13,956 nucleotides of DNA, from NCBI GenBank assembly GCA_900547135.1, contig URFJ01000038.1, positions 1-13,956 on the forward strand, given 5' to 3'. Both the position numbers and the translations under genes were made by a program. Below are positions 5,886-13,000 of the stretch, piece after piece. A model generated the notes under the pieces. It ran no database searches. It was not told where the DNA came from and saw only the letters and a list, made by a program, of their open reading frames with translations. Each line of letters opens with the position of its first letter. Within the stretch, counting starts at the first letter, position 1. The DNA comes from an uncultured Eubacteriales bacterium (GTDB lineage Bacteria > Bacillota > Clostridia > Christensenellales > CAG-138).

Positions 5886-6602
5886 ATGGTGGATATGAAA
5901 GAGACCGCTTTAAAATATCTCAGCGGTGATCCGTTGCTTCACGCATGCATTATGGATTCGGTTAAACGGGGCTCCGCCCATGTTCTTTATGCCGCGGTCG
6001 ATGGAGTGCTTGTGCATGACGCGGCGGCACAGACGCATATGCTGAGCGCGGCCTGCGCAGAAAGCGCCAGGCGTATGGTTGACATGCTGGATAGCAGCGT
6101 GGTTATGCTGGTGCTGCATCAGCCGCAGTACTCGGCGTGGGCGCGCGCGGCCCTTGGCCTGAACGGGGATGAAATGCTGTGCGTCAACGCCGTGTACACG
6201 CGCGTTACGCCGATAAAGGCCCCCCATCCGGGCATTGATATCGTTCGGCTCACGCCACAGGACGCGGTTTTCGTAGCCTGCCATTACTCCCAGATAGATG
6301 ACATCGGCCATATACGTGAGCGAATCGGGGCGGGTATGTTTGGGGCCGTTGTGGCCGGGAATATGGCTGGATTCATTGGCATGCATACGGAGGGCGCTAT
6401 GGGTATGCTTGAGATACTGCCCCAGTTCAGGCGCAGGGGGATTGCCTACGCTCTTGAAGCACATATGATAGATCATCTCCTCACACAAGGGCGTACACCC
6501 TACGGTCAGATCGTGGTGGGAAATGAGGCCTCTCTCGGCCTTCAGCGCAGGCTTAACATGGAGATTTCAAAGAACAGGCTAGTCTGGCTGTTCAGAGATT
6601 GA
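5886..6602 (+). CDS. GNAT-family acetyltransferase, two-domain type
   Basis: The 238-residue protein has an N-terminal region (~1-115) of unknown fold and a C-terminal GNAT domain. In the latter GFIGMHTEGAMGMLEILPQF leads into RRRGIA (182-187), the CoA-binding loop, and QIVVGNEASLGLQRRLNM (208-225) is the motif B helix. The layout resembles FR47/GCN5-like proteins annotated only as acetyltransferases. It is the second gene of a likely operon. The ribosome site of the ATG at 5886 is weak (AAAGG well upstream); an ATG at 5895 is an alternative start. Composition resembles neighbouring core genes. No terminator with a T-run follows. Substrate unknown. Confidence 0.8.
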   Translation: MVDMKETALKYLSGDPLLHACIMDSVKRGSAHVLYAAVDGVLVHDAAAQTHMLSAACAESARRMVDMLDSSVVMLVLHQPQYSAWARAALGLNGDEMLCVNAVYTRVTPIKAPHPGIDIVRLTPQDAVFVACHYSQIDDIGHIRERIGAGMFGAVVAGNMAGFIGMHTEGAMGMLEILPQFRRRGIAYALEAHMIDHLLTQGRTPYGQIVVGNEASLGLQRRLNMEISKNRLVWLFRD

Positions 6603-6632
6603 TGTAGTGTAAAAAATTGCGGAGAAAGCATA

Positions 6633-6652
6633 GGAAGTGTGGCCACACTTCC
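6633..6652. repeat. 20-bp perfect palindrome
   Basis: GGAAGTGTGGCCACACTTCC equals its own reverse complement with no central loop. It overlaps a second palindrome, CTTCCGGAAG (6648-6657), so the GGAAG/CTTCC unit occurs three times in 25 bp. It lies 31 nt after the second acetyltransferase. No T-run follows, which argues against a simple terminator. A protein-binding or recombination site is possible. Confidence 0.6.
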
Positions 6653-6749
6653 GGAAGATGACTTACGGTAAGTATTCAAACCCTTATTATTTTTTATAAA
6701 TGGCACCATAGTTATAGTCATTAATGAAGTGAAGAATTGGTAAAAGATA

Positions 6750-6814
6750 TGGTACAATTTATTCAGGAGAAATAAAATGAGACACTAATAAAATTTATAT
6801 TAGTTTTGGGGGGG
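6750..6814 (+). promoter_or_regulatory. Promoter and attenuator-like leader of the truncated P-loop gene
   Basis: TGGTACAAT (6750-6758) is an extended -10 box. Downstream, AGGAGA precedes a three-codon frame, ATG AGA CAC, then TAA (6777-6788). A hairpin of ACTAATA (6784-6790) with TATTAGT (6798-6804) follows and runs into TTTT and a run of seven G (6808-6814) just before the ATG at 6816. A mini-leader overlapping a hairpin with a U-run resembles attenuation leaders, but the stem is AT-only and weak. The G run acts as ribosome site. Confidence 0.35.
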
Positions 6815-6815
6815 T

Positions 6816-7055
6816 ATGAATAAACCTCATATTGTTTCAATTTCTGCAATTGCAGGTGGTGGAAAAACATTTGTAACAAAAGCACTAACTGATAATCTAA
6901 ATAAAGCTGTGGCCTTTTATTTTGACGATTATGAGTCTTCAAGCCGCTTTGCGGCGTCACTTATAAGAGCTTGCGAAACGCTTTTTTCTATTCAATCAAC
7001 AAAAAGACGGACAAAAGCGCTAAGTCAAAGCGCCTTAGCTCCGCTGTATGTTTGA
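6816..7055 (+). pseudogene. Truncated P-loop NTPase/kinase
   Basis: The first ~43 residues read as the start of a nucleoside-kinase-like P-loop protein: a beta-strand (HIVSISAIA), a Walker A loop GGGKT (13-17 region), and a second strand ending in AFYFDDYE, typical of uridine-kinase-like ATPases. From about 6935 the frame runs into sequence without family features (SSSRFAASLIRACETLF onward) and stops at 7055, 79 residues in all. Walker B, lid and substrate parts are missing. The intact part is AT-rich compared with the acetyltransferases and ABC genes around it, suggesting horizontal transfer followed by deletion. A hairpin GCCGC-TTT-GCGGC (6943-6955) lies right at the break. A stable short protein is possible but unlikely to be active. 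Confidence 0.6.
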
Positions 7056-7060
7056 GCGTT

Positions 7061-7088
7061 AAAAAAAGCGGCGCGAGCCGCTTTTTTT
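7061..7088. terminator. Perfect bidirectional terminator
   Basis: Arms AAAAAAAGCGGC (7061-7072) and GCCGCTTTTTTT (7077-7088) are fully complementary around a GCGA (GNRA) tetraloop. A T-run follows the stem on both strands, so it can end the plus-strand truncated gene and the minus-strand ABC operon, whose stop is at 7135. Confidence 0.92.
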
Positions 7089-7134
7089 AAGGATTAAGCC
7101 GTATATAACCACATATCTATCGTATTTTCATTTA

Positions 7135-8706
7135 TCACGCTACGTCGAGCTGACGGAATTTTTCAGTACCTTTAGAAGACAGTAGCCTTCGGAGTATAAT
7201 CGAGATGAGCAGCAAAAGCATTGCCCAGGCAAGCATGAATTGGGCGGCATGCTCCATTAATATTTCAACAGTAAAGAGCAGAACTATTGGCACAGCCACA
7301 ATTAACATACCCACAAGCACGGAAACCAGCACGCTTGCCCCCTGCTTTACAAATTCGGTGTCGTGCTTCCAGTCAAGCTTGGGAAGAAGTAGGTTTGACC
7401 AAAGCCCTGAAATGCCGCTGAATAAGGCGTATATAACCGGAACAAGGTATATCACAAGAATCCATATGCCTCTTATATCAAACACGAACAGCGCTATTGT
7501 AGAGTTTAACAGCGCAAACGCAAGCATCATGGTATTGTTCATCCTCAGCTTTGCCCTAAGCGCCAGACCGCCGCTTACCGGAAGCGATTTCAGCAGCCAA
7601 AGGCGGTTGCCCTCGGCCGATATAAGGCAGCTTGTGGCGGGCGACATGGAGACGAAAAACCCTAACGCCACCGAAACTATTGCGGCAACTATAGGCATTA
7701 TCTCAGGCATGGTTACAAGCTGTTTTATGTCGCCCTTAATAAAGAATATTGCCCCAATGCATAAGATAGTTCCCATAATAGGACCGGACATGACGTTCAG
7801 CACGAAGATGGGCGACGCTGTAAAGCGCCTCCATTCGCGCCTGTATAACGCCTTTGATATGGAGCTGGCCTCCGCTCCTTTAAATTTATAGCCCCGCTTC
7901 TGCCTGACAGCGTTGATCCTGTCGTAGAGAGGCCCAAACAGCTTAGCCGCGATAAGCCCCAATAACGCTATTGAAACCGCATTTAACAGGACAAAAAGCG
8001 TTGTATACGCCCAGTTACCCCTGATGCCGTATGAAAACCACTGAAGCGGGGGGTATATCGAACCCAGCCCGCCGGCCATATCGCCTATGGCCATGCTGGT
8101 GTTGGCAATGAATATTGCAAAGAAGAACAGCAGGTTTGTAATGATTCCTATTATATTCTTCTTTTTAAACAGCGTTGAGAACAGCGCCAGAAGCACGCTG
8201 ATCAGTGAACCCAGCGCAATGGGCACCATCGGCGCGGTAAGGATCATAAGCGCGTATGACAGCATCATGCCGGCTGATATTTCAGCCAGCCGCATATAGG
8301 CTATCAGCGTCCCGGGCACGAACATTATCATGTTGATGACTGCGCTAATATAGAGCAGAAGCAGCCTGCTCAATACGATGGCGCGTTTGCCCACCGGCAG
8401 GGAGAGAACCGCGTCATGATCCTTGCCGCCGAACAGCACCGAGTACCCGCTTGCGACGCTCGTAATAAGCGTAAGCATTATGCATGCTACGACGCCAATG
8501 GAGAGGATGGCGTCGGGTTGCACATAACCGGACATTGCTCCCATCTGGGCGCCGAATATAAACACAAAATACAGGGAAAGGAAGACGATTACGATCACGG
8601 ACATCCATGCCCTCCGCTTTTCCTTGGTGTCTTTGGAGAAGCGGGCCTTGTTTATATTAAGAAGGCTCTTTAACTGGAGCCCGCAGAGCTGCTTAAATCC
8701 CTTCAT
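7135..8706 (-). CDS. ABC exporter permease subunit
   Basis: This 523-residue integral membrane protein has about 12 hydrophobic segments in two halves, with a cytoplasmic, basic central region (~265-300, VRQKRGYKFKGAE, YRREWRRFTASP). The N-terminus is cytoplasmic with many Lys/Arg. It resembles large putative ABC-2-type permeases of Firmicutes that pair with a single ATPase. Features seen include GGKDHDAVLSLPVGKRAIVLSR after the third segment and EGNRLWLLKSLPVS in the second half, the duplicated 'LP(V/I)' elbow of this permease type. Its ATG overlaps the ATPase stop (ATGA, 8703-8706), so translation is coupled. A dimer of such half-duplicated permeases may not be needed, since the protein itself looks like a fused pair. 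The substrate is unknown. Confidence 0.85.
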   Translation of the reverse strand: MKGFKQLCGLQLKSLLNINKARFSKDTKEKRRAWMSVIVIVFLSLYFVFIFGAQMGAMSGYVQPDAILSIGVVACIMLTLITSVASGYSVLFGGKDHDAVLSLPVGKRAIVLSRLLLLYISAVINMIMFVPGTLIAYMRLAEISAGMMLSYALMILTAPMVPIALGSLISVLLALFSTLFKKKNIIGIITNLLFFFAIFIANTSMAIGDMAGGLGSIYPPLQWFSYGIRGNWAYTTLFVLLNAVSIALLGLIAAKLFGPLYDRINAVRQKRGYKFKGAEASSISKALYRREWRRFTASPIFVLNVMSGPIMGTILCIGAIFFIKGDIKQLVTMPEIMPIVAAIVSVALGFFVSMSPATSCLISAEGNRLWLLKSLPVSGGLALRAKLRMNNTMMLAFALLNSTIALFVFDIRGIWILVIYLVPVIYALFSGISGLWSNLLLPKLDWKHDTEFVKQGASVLVSVLVGMLIVAVPIVLLFTVEILMEHAAQFMLAWAMLLLLISIILRRLLSSKGTEKFRQLDVA

Positions 8707-9413
8707 TCTTCGATCAACTCCAAAAATACGTCTTCAAGGGTCGTATTCCCCTTTACCGTTGCGGTGGGCCCGCTTACTACGAGCCTGCCCTCCTTAATTA
8801 TAGCTATATTGTTGCACAGGCTCTCCGCAACTGGAAGCACGTGCGTTGAAAAGAATATGGAGGCGCCCCTGTCGCACATCTCCTTCATTATTTTTTTAAG
8901 CGTATGCGAAGCAACCGGGTCAAGCCCTACAAAAGGCTCGTCGAGCACCATGAGCTTAGGATCATGTATAAGCGCCGAGACGATGCAGAGCTTCTGCTTC
9001 ATTCCATGGGAGTATGAGGATATCAGCTCTCCCAGCCTGTCGGTGATGGACATGGCGTCGGCATATCTCTTTATCCTCTCGTCGCGCATGGTCCTGCTTA
9101 CCCCATATATGTCCGCTATAAAGGTAAGGTACTGAATGCCTGTAAGATAGTCGTATATATCGGGATTGTCCGGTATATACGCCAGGTCCTGTTTGCAGCG
9201 CATAGGGTCGGCCTTGACCGAGACGCCGTTTATGAATATATCGCCCTCGGTGAAGTCCAGCACGCCGACCGCGCTGCGGATAGCAGTGGTTTTACCGGCT
9301 CCGTTATGGCCTATGAAGCCATATATGTCGCCAGGCTCGACATGAAGCGTAAGATTGTCAACAGCACGCTTTCCGCCCCTATAAGTTTTTGAAAAGTTTT
9401 CAAATCTGAGCAT
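8703..9413 (-). CDS. ABC exporter ATP-binding subunit
   Basis: The 236-residue ATPase has Walker A GHNGAGKT (35-42), a Q-loop region at IPDNPDIYDYLTG (80-92; the usual Gln is replaced by Asp/Asn-rich sequence, as often in this DrrA/CcmA-like group), signature SYSHGMKQK (133-141), Walker B LMVLDEP (154-160), D-loop GLDP (163-166) and switch His H191 (STHVL). It powers the permease encoded directly downstream. The ATG at 9413 is chosen because GGAGGAG lies 7 nt upstream; a longer frame from 9476 would begin before the predicted transcription start. Substrate unknown. The ATPase group includes exporters of peptides, drugs and polysaccharides. Confidence 0.93.
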   Translation of the reverse strand: MLRFENFSKTYRGGKRAVDNLTLHVEPGDIYGFIGHNGAGKTTAIRSAVGVLDFTEGDIFINGVSVKADPMRCKQDLAYIPDNPDIYDYLTGIQYLTFIADIYGVSRTMRDERIKRYADAMSITDRLGELISSYSHGMKQKLCIVSALIHDPKLMVLDEPFVGLDPVASHTLKKIMKEMCDRGASIFFSTHVLPVAESLCNNIAIIKEGRLVVSGPTATVKGNTTLEDVFLELIEE

Positions 9414-9468
9414 TATCGGTCTCCTCCAAAGGTTTTTTCGGCTTACGGCCATGGCCGGATAGAACCGC

Positions 9469-9504
9469 CGTCCCAATTATCGCATACAAGCCGCCTGTTT
9501 TCAA
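9469..9504 (-). promoter_or_regulatory. Sigma-A promoter of the ABC operon
   Basis: On the minus strand TTGAAA (9504-9499) and GATAAT (9481-9476) are 17 bp apart, giving a start site near 9469 and a leader of about 55 nt. This supports translation from the ATG at 9413. Confidence 0.75.
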
Positions 9505-9870
9505 TATTCCAGTAAAAAATATGTTCAGCTTAGTGTAAATATTAGATTAAAGAAAGTAAGTCCATGTACAAATTCGAATAGTTCTAAATCGCATGGACTA
9601 AAAGCTTTTAAACATACGCCGAGTCTTAGTTGATTAAATATTTACCGGGAAATACGATTCGCGGAATAGCTAAACAACGCCGTAAAAGTTTGGCTTCAAT
9701 CCGCAAGATTTACGGCCCTGAATGTAACGAAGAGCCGAAAAAAGCGGTACGGGGATCGGCAAGCCATGTAAAATCTGTACGCATCTTTGCCTTTTAGCTT
9801 GTCCTATATAAAAGTTCACATTCTGTACGATTGTATAACACATGCTTTTTGCAAACAAAATTCGGCATTG
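9505..9870. other. Intergenic region with a long-loop inverted repeat
   Basis: About 370 bp without a supportable gene between divergent operons. AGTCCATG (9559-9566) and CATGGACT (9592-9599) form a perfect 8-bp inverted repeat separated by 25 nt, suitable for a looped protein site or a weak hairpin. A 72-codon reverse frame at 9670-9888 lacks a ribosome site and recognisable features. Nothing else was identified. Confidence 0.5.
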
Positions 9871-10005
9871 TGATATAATCTGAATCATACATGTGAAAGT
9901 AGCAAAACTCTGGGGGAATGCCGCGCGAACAGCTTAATGGAAGCGTGCCCAAGCAAGAGGCCATAATTGCTAACTTAATTTATTTGCATTGATGGAGGAT
10001 AATCT
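9871..10005 (+). promoter_or_regulatory. Promoter and ~120-nt structured leader of the RND pump
   Basis: TGATATAAT (9871-9879) is an extended -10 box; the -35 side offers only TTGCAA at 19-bp or TGCAAA at 18-bp spacing. Transcription would start near 9886, leaving about 120 nt before the ATG. Around 9926-9951 the RNA can fold GCGCG with CGUGC enclosing GCUU with AAGC, and nearby GGGGG and CCC can compete. This could be cis-regulation, but it matches no riboswitch class I know. GGAGG (9994-9998) sits 7 nt before the start codon. Confidence 0.5.
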
Positions 10006-13000
10006 ATGTTGCCAAAGTTCAGCGTTAAAAGGCCTATGACGGTAATTATGGCGGTAATGCTCGTCATAGTCCTTGGAGTAATCGCGTTTACGAATATGAC
10101 TACAGACCTCTTGCCAAGCATGGATTTTCCATACATAGTGGTGCTTACGACATATGGAGGTGCTAGTCCGGAGAAGGTCGAATCAGTGGTAACGGAGCCG
10201 TTTGAAAGCTCGGTTTCAACGCTTGGCGGCATAGAGAACGTGTCCAGCGTTTCGGCAGAGAATATGAGCGTGCTCATACTTGAGTTCTCATACGGCGTGG
10301 ATATGGACAGTACCATGATAGAGCTTAACAGCCGCATAGATATGGTGATGGCGCAGCTTGACGATTCGGTAAGCCAGCCCGTGTACATGAAAATAAACCC
10401 CGATATGCTTCCCGTAATGGTCATCAGCGTGGCCAACGAGGGAATGAACGAGATAGACACATCGCTTTTCGTATCTGAAAATGTAATACCGGCTCTTGAA
10501 AGGGTTAACGGTGTCGCTTCGGTATCCGCCAGCGGACTGGTTGAGGAGGAAATACTGGTAACGCTATCCACGGATAAGATAAATAAGCTCAACGACAGGA
10601 TTTTGGGTACTGTGGACAGCGAGCTTTTAAAAGCCCAGCAGCAGCTCCGCGACGCCGAGGAGGAGCTTGGCAGCCAAATGGAGCTTCTGACCAGCCAGGA
10701 GAGGGAGCAGCGGAATAAGCTTAACTCCGCGCAGAGTGCGCTTAACAGCGGCATGAGTCAGGTGGAAGATGGCTTTGAACAGATAGGAGAGGGTCGAAAT
10801 CAGCTTCAACAGCAGCTTCAATCCCTGAGGGATCAGCGAAGCAAGCTTGAGGCTCTGATACAGGGCGTTCAGCGAATGCCCCAGCTGGAGCTTGCCATAG
10901 CGGCTGCTCAGGCGGCTGTAGACCAGATAGAGGCCGGAATTCCGGCGGCCAGGGAAGAGCTTAATGGGTTAATCGAACGAAGGGACGCCCTGCAAGCCGA
11001 GCTTGACGCGCTGGAGGACATACCGGAAAACGCCGAAGCGCGAGCCGACCTGATACAGCGGATTCAGGCCCTTGACGCGGCCGTTGAAACCGCCGAGGAT
11101 ATGTTAAGGCGGCTTGAGGCGCGCCTGCCGGATCTGAAAAATACCCTTAAAGAGCTGATCAGCCAAAAGCGGATGCTTGACGAAGCGCTTGCCGCGCTTG
11201 GCAACCCCACTCAAGCACAACTCAATACCATGCTTGGCCAGCTCGACGACGGCATAGCGACATGCGAGTCAATGCTTCTGGACCTTAATGGCCAGGAGGA
11301 TACCCTTAATAGAACCCAGACCGACCTGCTTGCTAAGCAAAACGAGCTAAACAGCGGCAAAAGCAGGCTTGAATCCGAGCTTTCCAAGGCGCGCGACCTG
11401 CTAAGCGACGCGCAGGTCCAGCTCGACGCATCCCAAGCAGAGTTTGAGCAGGCCCGCGACAAGGCCTATGAAAAGGCGGATATAGGAGGAATAATAACCC
11501 CTGAGATGATAAGCTCCATTCTGATGGCGGATAATTTCTCCCTTCCGGCGGGCTATCTCATCGACGGCCACATACGCTACGCTGTAAAGATTGGCGACCC
11601 TTTTTCAAGCGTGGACGAGATAGCTGGCCTTGAGCTGTTTACCTCCGAGGAAGGAGGCATAGGCGCTGTAAAGCTTACAGACGTTGCGGACGTGGGAATA
11701 TCGGATAATTCAGGCGAGGCGTACGTTAAGCTCAACGGCGGCAACGGCGTGCTGATGACTGTAGAAAAGCAGAGCAATGTTTCCACATCCGAGGTTTCCC
11801 ACGGTCTGCTCGAGGCCATGGACCAGTTGAGAGCCGAGTACAGTGGGTTGAATATTGCACCGCTCATGGATCAGGGAATATATATAGATGTAGTAATAGA
11901 TTCGGTTATCAGCAACCTGCTTATGGGCGGCCTTTTGGCCATAATCATATTGATGGTATTTCTTAGAAGCGTCAGGTCGACCTTCATAGTGGCGGTTAGC
12001 ATTCCAATAAGCCTTATGCTTGCTGTAGTGCTTATGTATTTTACAGGCGTTAACCTTAACATATTATCGCTTGCCGGCCTTGCGCTGGGCGTAGGCATGC
12101 TGGTTGACAACAGCATTGTAACCATTGAGAATATATACAGGATGAGGCTTATGGGCATGCCTGCCGTAAAGGCGGCGCTGAGAGGGGCGCGCCAAATATC
12201 CGGCCCGGTATTCGCTTCAACGCTTACAACGGTTTGCGTTTTCCTTCCTATAGTATTTACCCAGGGGATTACCAGGGAACTGTTTGTCGACATGGGCCTG
12301 ACGATAGCCTATTCACTGCTTGCAAGCCTTGTCGTAGCGCTTACGCTTGTTCCCGCTCTCTCGTCCACAATGTTAAAGAAGAAGGAGCAGCAGGTTTCGA
12401 AAAAGTACGAAAAGGCGGCGAACGCATATGGAAAGCTGCTCTCATATACCCTTAAGCACAAACTTACCACAATGATAATCGTAGTGGCGCTTCTGGGATT
12501 GAGCGTGCTGGCGGTATTCAAAATGGGTACCGAATTTATTCCCGAATCCGATTTTTCAGAGGTCACCGTTAATATTACGCCGGAAGACAAGAATATAGAG
12601 GATGAGGACCTGCGCGCCATGAGCGACGAGCTGATGCAGCGAATCATGGATATGGATTCCGTTTCGGCGGTCGGCGCCATGCAGAGCGTCAGCATTATGG
12701 GCATGTCAAGCGGAGGGCTTAGCATGTATGTTGTGCTTGAGGAGGACCGCGACTTTACCAGCATGGACTTTTCGCAGCGGGTGATAAAGATAGCGGACGA
12801 CCTGCCCTGCAGTATATCGGCAAATACCGCCATGTCCAACATGACCAGCTTCCTGGGGTCGGGGCTGTCCTATCAGATATGCGGCGATGATCTTGAGGAG
12901 CTTAGGAGTATTGCTACAGACGTCATGAATATGATAGCGGACGTCGATGGGACTTATAATGTATCAAGCGGCATTGAGGAAGGCGCGGCCGAAATGCATA

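Noticed and set aside
5910..6488. 192-codon minus-strand ORF opposite the second acetyltransferase
   Set aside because: His/Arg/Met-rich antisense product without a ribosome site; the plus strand has the GNAT motifs.
9670..9888. 72-codon minus-strand ORF in the exporter intergenic region
   Set aside because: No ribosome site, no motif, and its start region overlaps the predicted RND promoter.
9975..10754. 259-codon minus-strand ORF opposite the RND gene
   Set aside because: Ser/Thr-rich shadow of the RND reading frame, extending past its start; several similar shadows occur along the same gene (11211-11462, 11577-11867, 11871-12293, 12309-12842).
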